64,000 bases of DNA from positions 186,001 through 250,000 of the forward strand of contig NZ_JAPWKB010000017.1 of NCBI RefSeq assembly GCF_028283785.1. The letters run 5' to 3'. The notes under the pieces are model-generated. The model did not search any database. It was given only the letters and a program-made list of their open reading frames with translations, and was not told where the DNA came from. Below are positions 28,201-34,029 of the stretch, one piece after another. Origin of the DNA: Paraburkholderia sp. (lineage in GTDB: Bacteria; Pseudomonadota; Gammaproteobacteria; Burkholderiales; Burkholderiaceae). Position numbers and translations under genes: made by a program. Every line of letters begins with the position of its first letter. Position 1 is the stretch's first letter.

Positions 28201-30570
28201 GACGCTCGCGGCTTGCGCGAGCACTGCGCCGAGATGGTCGAGCATCTGCTGGACGATGGCTTCGTCGAACAGGTCCGCCGCGTAGTTGAACGACAGACGC
28301 AGCGTGTCGTCACGTTCGACCGCGTTCAGCACGAGGTCGAAACGCGCGGTGGGCAGATCGCCCGACAGTTCGGACACATGCAATCCAGCCACGTCGAACG
28401 CAACCCGTTGCGCGCGTGTGTGGTTGAACATCACCTGGAACAGCGGCGTCTGCCCGGCGCTGCGCTCGGGTTGCAGCACCTCGACCAGTTGCGCGAACGG
28501 CAACGCGTCGTGACGATGCGCGTCGAGCACGCATTGATGAAGCTGGCCGAGCAACGCACCGAAACTCGGCACGTGATTGAGGTCGGCGCGAATCACCAGC
28601 GTGTTGACGAAAAAGCCGATCAGCCGTTCCGTTTCCAGACGGCTGCGGCCCGATACCGGCACGCCGATCCGTACATCCTTCTGACCGGTATACCGTGCGA
28701 GCAGCACCGCATACGCCGACAGCAACAACGTAAACAGCGTCGTGCGATGTGCGGCCGCGAGTTGCTTCAACGCGCGCGTTTGCGCGGCGTCGAGCGTCAT
28801 GCCGACGCGCGCGCCGGGTACGTTGCGAATGCCCGCGCGCTTCTTCGTGACCGGCAGTTCGAGTGCGGCCGGCGTGTCGCCGAGTTGGCCCGTCCAGTAC
28901 TGGAGATCGGTTTCGCGCTCGCCGTCGTCCGACCATTCCTGCTGCCACGCGGCGAAGTCGCCGTATTGCACGGGCAACGCAGCCGCTGTGAGGCTGCGGC
29001 CTTCGCACAGATCGCCGTAAGCGGCGACGAATTCGTCGAGCAGCAGTTTGACGGACGCGTGATCCGCGATGATGTGATGCATCGACACATGCAGCACATG
29101 CGACACGCTGGCTGCAGACTCTGCCGACCCTTCGCGCAGCAATGCGACGCGCAGCAACGGCCCGCGTGTCAGGTCGAACGGTTCGAGCGACAAGGCCTGC
29201 AAGCGCTGGTCGAGCGACGCGGATGCGGATGTGGACACCGCATCCGTCGCATCGATCTGCGACCACGCGTAATTCACGCCGCCGACGATTTGCGCGACCT
29301 GTCCGTCGTTTTCTTCGAAATGCGTGCGCAGCGATTCATGCCGCGCGACCACATGATCGAGCGCGGCACGCAGCCGTTCGACATCCAGCGCGCCTTCGAG
29401 TCGAAGCGCACCGGCGATGTTGTAACTCGCGTCGTCCGGGCTGAGTTGCCACAGGAACCACAAACGCGCCTGCGCCGACGACAGCGGAAAACGGTGCGAC
29501 CGCCCTTCGAGCGGCATCACCGGAAGCTGTTTGCCGGACATGCCGCGCTCGCGCAAACGCGCGCGGAAAGTCGCTCGCTTGTCCGACGGCAAGCCCGCGT
29601 AGCTTCGCGCGATCGCCGCCATATCCGGTTGCGGCGCGGCCGGTGGTTGCGGTTGCGGTTGTGCAGCGGGTTTCGACGTTAAGCCCGCTAAGGCAGGCTC
29701 CGATTCGGCCTGAGCCTCGGCCGGTTTTGCGACGGCCGACTGCACGCCCGCTTCGCGCGCCTTGCGCTTCAGGAACGGACAGACATCGGCGGCCGCGACG
29801 TTTTTATCGTCGAGGAAATACTGTTTCCATTCGAGATTGCCGGGATCGCCGTAAAAGCCGAGGTCCGGATGCGCGGGCGTATCGTCCCAGGTTTCCAGAC
29901 GCTTTCGAACCTGATTGCGCGCCTCGCGGCCGATCACCTTGTTGGTGATCGTATCGACGAACACGCTGCGCGGCTGGAACAGCAGCACCATGCCCGGACC
30001 GAGATTGCGGCTGTGACGCAACTGGAACGACGGGCACGCGCACACGACGAACATCTGCACACCCGCGAACGAGAACTCCCAGTCCTCGTGCGACGGCTCC
30101 GGCTGCTGGTCGGCGGTCGGATCGGGATCGACGTTATGCAGTTGCTGGAGCGCGTCCCAGAAGAGCCCGTGATAGTCGTCGTGCGACAGCGGGACCGCGT
30201 CCGGCTCGAAAAACACCGCGATATTGTTCTTGCGATATTGCGGCAACGACGCGAGTTCCGCGAACGTCTGCATGGTCGCAGGCAGATCGCGAATGTCCTT
30301 GCCGTTGACGAAGGAATAGAACATCTCGCCGCGCCGCTCGGCCATCGTGCCGAAGAAGCACGGATACGCGGGGTCCATCACCTGCTCGCGCAAGGTCTCG
30401 TACGACGCATCGAGCCATGCGGGCGGCTGTGCCGCCGCGCCGGTCACACGTCCGGCAATGATCCGGCTTTTCCAGTCCGCCGCATCGAAGCCGCTCATGG
30501 TGGTCTCCTCGTCGATCGTGTCCAGCGACGACGTTGCGTTGTGTTGCGTCATCTCTTCGTTCGTCCGCAT
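19201..30570 (-). CDS. YqcI/YcgG domain fused to three-module NRPS: YqcI-C-A-T-C-A(Gly)-T-C-A-T-TE
   Basis: This is a 3789-residue protein. Residues 1-290 are a YqcI/YcgG (GntA-type) domain, with 'YPCFFGTMAERRGEMFYSFV', VVCACPSFQ and ADVCPFLKRK. This family includes heme-dependent L-arginine N-hydroxylases. A Pro/Ala/Gln-rich linker (290-345) leads into three C-A-T modules and a thioesterase (GWSVGG Ser; HKHIV His). Pockets read by eye: A1 D-V-H-S-T-G-L-I-A-K, A2 D-I-L-Q-L-G-M-I-W-K (a Gly code), A3 D-V-H-S-T-G-L-V-A-K. A1 and A3 are nearly identical and non-standard, so they probably take the same unusual residue, graminine in this context. The C-domain motifs deviate: HHIIADH, PHIVSDA and HHIVSDA. 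The start is ambiguous: the ATG at 30570 follows GAGAGGA and the ATG at 30498 follows GAGGAGA. The C-terminal TE releases the finished peptide, perhaps by cyclisation or hydrolysis. Confidence 0.93.
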   Translation of the reverse strand: MRTNEEMTQHNATSSLDTIDEETTMSGFDAADWKSRIIAGRVTGAAAQPPAWLDASYETLREQVMDPAYPCFFGTMAERRGEMFYSFVNGKDIRDLPATMQTFAELASLPQYRKNNIAVFFEPDAVPLSHDDYHGLFWDALQQLHNVDPDPTADQQPEPSHEDWEFSFAGVQMFVVCACPSFQLRHSRNLGPGMVLLFQPRSVFVDTITNKVIGREARNQVRKRLETWDDTPAHPDLGFYGDPGNLEWKQYFLDDKNVAAADVCPFLKRKAREAGVQSAVAKPAEAQAESEPALAGLTSKPAAQPQPQPPAAPQPDMAAIARSYAGLPSDKRATFRARLRERGMSGKQLPVMPLEGRSHRFPLSSAQARLWFLWQLSPDDASYNIAGALRLEGALDVERLRAALDHVVARHESLRTHFEENDGQVAQIVGGVNYAWSQIDATDAVSTSASASLDQRLQALSLEPFDLTRGPLLRVALLREGSAESAASVSHVLHVSMHHIIADHASVKLLLDEFVAAYGDLCEGRSLTAAALPVQYGDFAAWQQEWSDDGERETDLQYWTGQLGDTPAALELPVTKKRAGIRNVPGARVGMTLDAAQTRALKQLAAAHRTTLFTLLLSAYAVLLARYTGQKDVRIGVPVSGRSRLETERLIGFFVNTLVIRADLNHVPSFGALLGQLHQCVLDAHRHDALPFAQLVEVLQPERSAGQTPLFQVMFNHTRAQRVAFDVAGLHVSELSGDLPTARFDLVLNAVERDDTLRLSFNYAADLFDEAIVQQMLDHLGAVLAQAASVVDQPLSQIALTHAQSGDAHALRTAFDATGARFSRRAALQPHAPALHCEGERLAYGELERWTNRIAARLNRLGVTADQRIGLCVERSAALAAGVLGVLKSGAAFVPLDPAYPLERLAAMLDDAGIERVLVDQTGAQRLGDLLRDREAVDIAALADSAETTNESAHADSAPCVAAIHPEQLAYVIYTSGSTGRPKGVAITHGTLSQHLDDFIGTYGIAATDKVLQSSTINFDVALHELLPALLMGGQVEMRGPQLWDPETTSRHLIEEKVTFSRIPTAYWQQWLRDPPSAASLASLRQITVGGEGLPGDALRQWRNGPLGHIRLDNLYGPTETTIACMFRETRALDEEQAIVSIGGPYPSRSVRMCDADGNDAPPGATGELCIGGYTLARGYLGRAALTAERFVPDPHGPAGSRLYRTGDLCRRRLDGSIDFLGRLDQQIKLRGYRIELGEIEAVLREAPGVEAAAAALRGEGDAKRLVGYVVGDADDAVVRRVLQSRLPGYMVPSSLMWLDRLPTMQNGKLDRAALPEPGVEATRQRTAARTPLEASLLAIWKTVLGHDEVGVTDNFFEAGGHSLLMMRVASRIRQELELDVSLRTLFLNPVLADLAAELDAQAPRAADRMTRREAGARIPLTDGQERLWFLWKLEPDSAAYTISGAVNLTGALDRNAVRRALDGLLDRHESLRTRFVEADGQPWQVVDDARSYDWREEHAGGADELDARLKALTRMPFDLERGPMLRVTLLTNPHTPDDTVLHFAMPHIVSDAWSQAILLREFGHFYEAAIHERAPSLPALPVQYGDYAVWQRARHDPAAHEAQCAYWADTLGGEQPLLALPADRPRHGARSSAGATLRRTLDAALTSSLDACAHEHGATRFMTLLAAFGSLLQGYSGQQDVRVGVPVAGRDRLETESLLGFFVNTLVIRMTTPRSAPFVAMLDEVRDRVVSAHAHADVPFASLVERLQPQRSVAHTPLFQAMFNYSAQNAAPLALPGIVARTLTGVASAAQFDLSLDVAVDGDGLKLSLTYATDIFEHDTATRLLDSYLGVLHQIARDPAARNLALLDDSERQRLLACGRNDLTFDAAMPVHRLFERQAESTPDAIALQFDGQTLTYRELDARANRLAHRLTTLGVGPDVKVGIGVERSLEMVVGLLAVLKAGGAYVPLDPSIPAARRAYMAADSGVRLLLTQSYLAQRDASVDGLRDLPVLELDRVNLDGEPSDRVTIDVHGESLAYVIYTSGSTGKPKGVMVTHAALGHFILGMQQAPGLAADDVLVAVTSLSFDIAALELYLPLSVGARIVIASRETTRDGAALARLVDASDATALQSTPAGWRLLRAGGWPFSAPVRFKALCGGEALQPDLARDLHGLGIDVWNMYGPTETTIWSAAGRVTDASPALGAPVAGTQLYVLDANLDLAPANVAGELYIGGVGLARGYMGRRALTATQFVASPFDANGGRLYRTGDLAMWRADGRLDYLGRIDHQVKIRGFRIELGEIEAQLLTHADVREAVVVARDAADGARLVAYVAPRADASIDTATFGEQLRQRLGAVLPDYMVPATVITLDRLPLNANGKVDRHALPEPVHADARWEAPQGDTETLLAAIWQPLLRVERIGRRDHFFELGGQSLLALRVVAALRASLKTDVPVRLVFASPVLADLARAVAELAARDAQAAPPTAAANTWTDVIPARAAGLSIVPLSAAQARLWFFSRLNPHSAAYNLPGAVKLDGALDRDALRAALSVLVARHESLRTRFVETDGVPMQVIEVTEPVLSVLDFEDVPHDAKAQRVADALYAISRAPFALEHGPLLRVTLIRLGACEHVLHVVTHHIVSDAWSNQLILDEFSRAYAAILQGRNADLAPLPVQYADYALWQHAPAQLARAEAELDFWRMRLGGEQTALELPFDRRPPATRNQTGGRVSTELASTTVDAVRALSRRHDATGFMVLLAAFDVLLARYSGQQDIRVGVPATGRDRLETQQMVGFFVNTLVVRSDLRGLDSVAALVQHVRERVLEAQAHQDVPFARVVDALSPDRSLTQTPLFSVMFNYDHGAQGGGLSLPGLRASQVDTSTGTARFDLVLSVRERADGMAVSLTYARDVFDASTVETMLDRYVSVLEQIVADEHVHPATLQLAPELAQRAVDPLHAHPFAPIGARIAAQAQRQPAAPAVHCEGERLTYGELDAWSAQIARTLQARGANAETRVGLCLTRSAGLVAALVGVLRSGAAFVPLDPAYPAERLRAMIDEAQLSCVLGDAATLASCGALFAGRDAFDIATLKAASADAASAVHAPIHPEQLAYVIYTSGSAGRPKGVAVSHHALSRHLDDFIGTNGITARDTQLQSSTINFDVALHEMLPALIQGGQVEMRGPQLWDIDTTSRHLKEGRVTFSRIPTAYWQQWLRTPPPAADLASLRQITVGGEGLPGDALAQWRDGPLAHIRLDNLYGPTETTVACMYRETRAADADQTIVSIGEPYGSRCVYVMDRDGNELPDGALGELCIGGLTLARGYLDRPGLSAASFIPDPLIPGARLYRSGDLCRRRADGSIDFLGRLDQQVKLRGFRIELGEIEAVLREAPGVEASAVALHGEGDAKRLVGYFVGDADETTARGVLESRLPAYMVPAALVRLERLPLMQNGKLDRHALPAPHARDAAAKAAPQTPLEAQLLGIWQDVLPRGEFGVTDNFFDAGGHSLLALKVLAKAKDAGLPGVTLEALFQHATVRALAAHLGALAASQPATQNGAASPAANVVSMSTRTDLPTVFAIHPASGLVADYRPLAAALDGVASVYGVQAPFYTEDWWPGDLSELAADYAARIRSVQPHGPYRLIGWSVGGLIATEVARVLAQDGGEVPFVGLIDAYVLGAQDTISDEAPVSYDQMRNYRAADAELQKVLDDSGKKWPSVQGGLSDAGTRALLSKVLLFQRHIGHIVRYTERAPVPVDLKLWWARHRPHRPAREAIASWTARTTGRVLQGGEIDADHKHIVRHSDLFDDLARAIVASAAHDTHPERLR

Positions 30571-30720
30571 TTTCGTTCCTCTCGTTCCGCACCCGGCGTG
30601 CTGCCGGCGGTCCGCACGTGGCGGCCGACGACGACAGTGCGCCGATACAGGCCCTGTAACAGGTGCTTGTCATGGATTTTTTGTGGGGAGAATCAGCACC
30701 TTCGAACGAGGTGTCTGAAG

Positions 30721-30743
30721 AACGGAGTGCGAGGCACTCCGTT
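30721..30743. repeat. Perfect intergenic hairpin
   Basis: AACGGAGTGC-GAG-GCACTCCGTT is a perfect 10-bp inverted repeat with a 3-nt loop. It lies in the 207-bp gap between the cupin enzyme gene and the giant synthetase gene. No T-run follows it on either strand, so it is not a standard intrinsic terminator. It could be an mRNA-processing or stabilising hairpin that sets different levels of the two messages. Confidence 0.6.
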
Positions 30744-30777
30744 GGAAATGCTCTACGCGTCGCGCGCGATCACGCGG

Positions 30778-32220
30778 CTACGCGGCGACTCGCGCCGGTT
30801 TCGGCGCTTCGAGTTCGAGCACCAGCGCCTGAACCCAGTCGTCGGGAATGATCGGTTGGTGATACGTGCAGACGCCGGACATCACCGTCGAACCGTGCAG
30901 ACGGCCATCGGGAATCAGCACCATGTCACCTTCGTTCATCTGCAACTGCATGCCGAGGTTGCCCCAGAACAGCATCTCGCCTTCCTGGATGGTGACGAGC
31001 CGGTGATCGTTGTGAACGTGCGTCGTCGAGCACATTTCATGCGGCTCGACGAAGGTTTCCCGGTCGATGTCCGGGCATTCGACATCGATGCGCGCGCTGA
31101 TGCGCCGCGCGAAATCGCAGAAGCGCGGAATCGCCGACAGCCACTTCAACTGCTCGCCGAGATCCCAGCGGCCACGCTCGGCCAGATGCTCGCCTGCGGC
31201 CGCGCCCTTCACGCATTGCGCGAGCGCCGCATCGCCGAACCGTTCGCCGATCGCGCGCAGCGCATTGGCGAAGCGCCCAACCAGTTCATGCTTGCGCGAC
31301 TCGACATCGCCCGCGCGACGATGTGCAGGCTGCAAATGCGCGCAGGCGCGTTCGAGCGCCACGCCGAACGCCAGCCATTCCGCTTCGGCGGCGAACACGG
31401 CGCCCGCCAGCGCGAACGCGCGATCCGGACGGCGTGCCAACGCGTACAGCAGATTGGTTTTCGCCATGCTGGTCGGCAGATAGAACTGCCAGTACGCGTG
31501 CTGCTGACGCGTCACGCCGCAGCTTCCGGCGATGCGCTTCAACAGTTCGTCATCCGGAAGATCGCCTTCGATCGTCGGACGCGCATCGACCGGCAAGCCG
31601 TCGAAGAATCCGCTGGCAAGCGCTTGCGCCACCGCGCGGCGACGCGAAGGCGCGAGCGCCCAGCGCTGAACCATGATGAAGCGCAGTCCCTCTTCGAGGT
31701 AGTCGTTGCGCATCAGCCGCGCAAACGTTTGATCCCAGAACGCTGTTTCGTCGTCGAAGATGCGCAGCAGGCGTTCTGCGGCCGCATCGACGCCTTCGTC
31801 ACCTGCGGTGAGATTGCCGAGATACGAGAACGCATACGCTTCGAGGAACGGCGACAGTTGCGCGCCGAGCGTCTTCACGTCGTCGCGGTAGAACTCGGTG
31901 AAGCGCTGCCAGTCGGCGGGGTCGGCGCTGCGCGGCATCCGCGCGACGTCCAGTTCGTAAATCGACAGCAACGTGCGGTTCGACGCCAGCGACGGCAAAC
32001 GGCTCACGTTGTCGCTGCGCACCGGCTTCATGAACTTGAGGAAGTCGAAGTCTTCGGGACGCAACGGACGACGATGGTAATCGTCGTCGAGCACGAGTTC
32101 ATCGACCGTCGCGCTGCGAAACGCTTGCGCGGCGGCGAACTGCCTGATCAGCGCGACATACTCTTCGCTTCGTCCGGAAAAGTCACCGAAATCGAACAGC
32201 GCGGGATGGCGGTGCGTCAT
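30778..32220 (-). CDS. Predicted metal-dependent N-oxygenase with C-terminal cupin (GrbD/SznF-like)
   Basis: This is a 480-residue soluble protein. Residues 1-360 are mostly alpha-helical with many acidic and His positions ('FDDETAFWDQTFARLM', 'QQHAYWQFYLP', 'AAEAEWLAFG'), compatible with a heme-oxygenase-like diiron fold. Residues 375-465 are a cupin, with HVHNDH, GEMLFWG and a later His in GRLHGST. This layout recalls SznF, whose diiron and cupin centres hydroxylate and rearrange an arginine-derived guanidine to form an N-N bond. Gramibactin-type clusters carry two conserved genes, grbD and grbE, thought to make graminine, which is known to come from arginine. I assign this as the GrbD-like partner of the YqcI/YcgG domain encoded next to it. 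The start at 32220 follows AAGGAG. The diiron ligands are not individually confirmed. Confidence 0.65.
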   Translation of the reverse strand: MTHRHPALFDFGDFSGRSEEYVALIRQFAAAQAFRSATVDELVLDDDYHRRPLRPEDFDFLKFMKPVRSDNVSRLPSLASNRTLLSIYELDVARMPRSADPADWQRFTEFYRDDVKTLGAQLSPFLEAYAFSYLGNLTAGDEGVDAAAERLLRIFDDETAFWDQTFARLMRNDYLEEGLRFIMVQRWALAPSRRRAVAQALASGFFDGLPVDARPTIEGDLPDDELLKRIAGSCGVTRQQHAYWQFYLPTSMAKTNLLYALARRPDRAFALAGAVFAAEAEWLAFGVALERACAHLQPAHRRAGDVESRKHELVGRFANALRAIGERFGDAALAQCVKGAAAGEHLAERGRWDLGEQLKWLSAIPRFCDFARRISARIDVECPDIDRETFVEPHEMCSTTHVHNDHRLVTIQEGEMLFWGNLGMQLQMNEGDMVLIPDGRLHGSTVMSGVCTYHQPIIPDDWVQALVLELEAPKPARVAA

Positions 32221-32310
32221 GAGTAATAGCTCCTTGGGGCCGACGATCCGGCCGAATCAGTAGAGACAGGACGAAGGAAACACGCTTGCGGCCGACGCGC
32301 GGCAGCCGGC

Positions 32311-33138
32311 TTACGCGCAACCGGCGGCGACGATCGCCGGCGATCGATTCGCTACGCCGGGCACGTCGCGCAACGCGGTCGCAATGTCGCGAGTCAACTG
32401 GCGACGCGCCGTTTCGACGAAGAAATGGCCGCCATCCAACGTATGTTCAGAGAATTGTGCGATTGTTTCGTGACACCAGGCCGACAGGTTTTCCGATTGT
32501 TCGGATACCGTATCGTCCCGCCCACCAAAAACCGCGACAGGGCAATCGAGGGGCTTCCGCACGTCATGCGCGCGACGCACATAAGTCGCGCACAAATGGA
32601 AATCCGCTCGCAAAACGGGCAATGCCAGATCGAGAAACTCTTCGTCTTCGAGCAACGCTTCAGGCGTGCCGCCGAGCCGGCGCAATTCGTCGACCATCTC
32701 GCCGACACTGCAATCGAGCCACTTCGTTTCGTAGTCTCGCCGCAGTGGCGCAACGCATGCGGAGACGCCGAGCCACGCAGGCGTGCGGCCGGTTCGCTCG
32801 CGTAGCGCATGCGCCAGTTCGAGCCCGACCAGCGCACCCATGCTGTGCCCGAAGATCGCTACATCCTGTGCGGGCAACGGACCGATTGCATCGATCAGCG
32901 CATCGATCAACGCAGGCCAGTCGCTCAGCGGCGACATTGCGCGAAGGCGGCCGTGCCCCGGCAAATCGAGCGGCACACATTCGATCCACGATGGCAGCAG
33001 GTCGCGCCAGCCGCGGTAGGTCATCGAATGTCCGCCCGCATAGGGCAAGCAGAACAACGTCACCGGCGACGCCTCGCGCAACGCCCGGGAATCCGCCGAC
33101 ACGTCAGGCCTGCGAGCCGCCGGCATCCGTTGCGGCAT
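32311..33138 (-). CDS. Type II thioesterase
   Basis: This is a 275-residue alpha/beta hydrolase of the external thioesterase family (GrsT/RifR type). It has '[17 protein letters not shown]' near the start, the nucleophile motif GHSMG, an Asp region (FGGRDDTVS) and the His motif GGHFF. Such enzymes clear misprimed carrier domains of non-ribosomal assembly lines. The start at 33138 follows GGAG and lies inside the 3' end of the mbtH-like gene (35-bp overlap), so the two are translated together. A 90-bp gap follows before the cupin enzyme gene. Confidence 0.92.
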   Translation of the reverse strand: MPQRMPAARRPDVSADSRALREASPVTLFCLPYAGGHSMTYRGWRDLLPSWIECVPLDLPGHGRLRAMSPLSDWPALIDALIDAIGPLPAQDVAIFGHSMGALVGLELAHALRERTGRTPAWLGVSACVAPLRRDYETKWLDCSVGEMVDELRRLGGTPEALLEDEEFLDLALPVLRADFHLCATYVRRAHDVRKPLDCPVAVFGGRDDTVSEQSENLSAWCHETIAQFSEHTLDGGHFFVETARRQLTRDIATALRDVPGVANRSPAIVAAGCA

Positions 33139-33349
33139 TGCCGCTCCGGTCCGCCATTGCTTCGCGCAAGCTCAACGGACGCATGTCCGTCCATACGGCT
33201 TCGATATGCTGAAGGCATTCGTCCTTCGTGCCTTCCTTGCCGACGGCACGCCAGCCCGCCGGAACGGCCTTGAAATCCGGCCAGATCGAGTACTGCTCTT
33301 CGTGATTGACAACGACCTTGAAACGGGTGTTCTCATCGCCCCAGCTCAT
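33104..33349 (-). CDS. MbtH-like protein
   Basis: This is an 81-residue MbtH family protein. It shows the hallmark sequence '[15 protein letters not shown]', then '[22 protein letters not shown]' and [11 protein letters not shown]. MbtH-like proteins bind adenylation domains and are often needed for their folding and activity. The ORF track starts two codons earlier at a GTG (33355); the ATG at 33349, five bases after AGGAG, is the better start. It is the first gene of the siderophore operon and has a candidate Fur box about 100 bp upstream. Confidence 0.95.
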   Translation of the reverse strand: MSWGDENTRFKVVVNHEEQYSIWPDFKAVPAGWRAVGKEGTKDECLQHIEAVWTDMRPLSLREAMADRSGNAATDAGGSQA

Positions 33350-33450
33350 CAGCACTCCTACGCCACGTGAATGAATTCAGAGATTTGGGATCGCACAGTG
33401 CGCTGCAACCGACGCGCCCTCTGCGGACTGACTCCAAATGCCATTTATTT

Positions 33451-33469
33451 TCAAATGAGAAGCATTCCT
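33451..33469. promoter_or_regulatory. Candidate Fur box upstream of mbtH-like gene
   Basis: TCAAATGAGAAGCATTCCT contains AATGAGAAGCATT, close to the AATGAGAATCATT core of Fur sites (11 of 19 positions match the E. coli consensus by hand count). It lies about 100 bp upstream of the first siderophore gene. No ECF sigma factor gene is present nearby, so direct Fur control is plausible. Confidence 0.5.
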
Positions 33470-33653
33470 ATCGCCAGACAAATTAAATGTTGGGTGGCCG
33501 CTTGTCAAGAAATTTAGAAAGGCATACGACGTGCTGAGTACGATGCGAACTTCAATGATGCGCACGCTGAGTTTTGCTAGAAAAATGACGGTGTTAGTGC
33601 CGCGCAAGCGTGTGCACTGCGGACATGCAGTCACGACGAACGCCTGGCAAATT

Positions 33654-33685
33654 ACGTTAAATATTAGTCAATTTAACGTTAAATT
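33654..33685. promoter_or_regulatory. Palindrome with repeated half-site, possible operator
   Basis: AATTTAACGTTAAATT (33670-33685) is a perfect 16-bp palindrome. Part of it, ACGTTAAAT, also occurs at 33654-33662, 22 bp (about two helical turns) before the matching copy at 33676. This spacing is typical of a dimeric regulator bound on one face of the DNA. The regulator is unknown. Confidence 0.4.
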
Positions 33686-33970
33686 TTGTCAATCGACAAC
33701 GCTCCGCAAATCAATTCAGGTCGCGCCAAAGCCGCGAAAAACGGGGTCGTTTCGCGTGCTTTTCAAGCATTATGCGAAGTGCTTTTAGCGAGGTTTTTAT
33801 CGCCGATTTTTAGATGGGTTATGCGGCAATAACCTGAACGCGAGAAGGGGAATAGATATAAGTCGTCCTGGTATTCAGCCAATCATTAGGCAAACGCAGG
33901 ATTAATGAAAGGCATTAGAAAGTAAAATGACCGAGACGGTCAGCGGCGCGAGATCCGTGTCAGAGGCGCA

Positions 33971-33997
33971 GCAGTCCCCTCTTGCGAAAGGGCCTGC
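33971..33997 (-). terminator. Weak hairpin after the guanidine ABC ATPase gene
   Basis: On the minus strand GCAGGCCCT and AGGGGACTGC can pair imperfectly around TTCGCAAG. It lies about 35-60 bp downstream of the last gene of the guanidine operon. No clear T-run follows, so it could be a Rho-dependent end or chance. Confidence 0.3.
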
Positions 33998-34029
33998 CAC
34001 TGCCCGAAGTCACGAACCCGGCTCTTGCG

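Larger units (their letters stand above)
33350..34029. other. AT-rich intergenic region between siderophore and guanidine loci
   Basis: These 680 bp hold no convincing gene. They are clearly more AT-rich than the surrounding coding DNA. The two small ORFs listed here have no recognisable motif or ribosome-binding site. The stretch holds a candidate Fur box, a perfect 16-bp palindrome with a repeated half, and a weak hairpin near the end of the ABC ATPase gene. It is the likely promoter region of the siderophore operon. Confidence 0.7.

Noticed and set aside
30721-30743. Intrinsic terminator between the cupin enzyme and synthetase genes
   Set aside because: The stem is perfect but no U-run follows on either strand.
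825-33349. Ornibactin or malleobactin cluster
   Set aside because: No ornithine N-hydroxylase, formyl- or acyltransferase or ECF sigma gene is seen, and the A-domain order does not fit. The FAAL, YqcI/YcgG and cupin parts point to a diazeniumdiolate lipopeptide instead.
33377-33788. Two small ORFs (85 aa each) in the gap before the siderophore operon
   Set aside because: No family motif, no good ribosome-binding site and AT-rich promoter-like DNA; likely chance.
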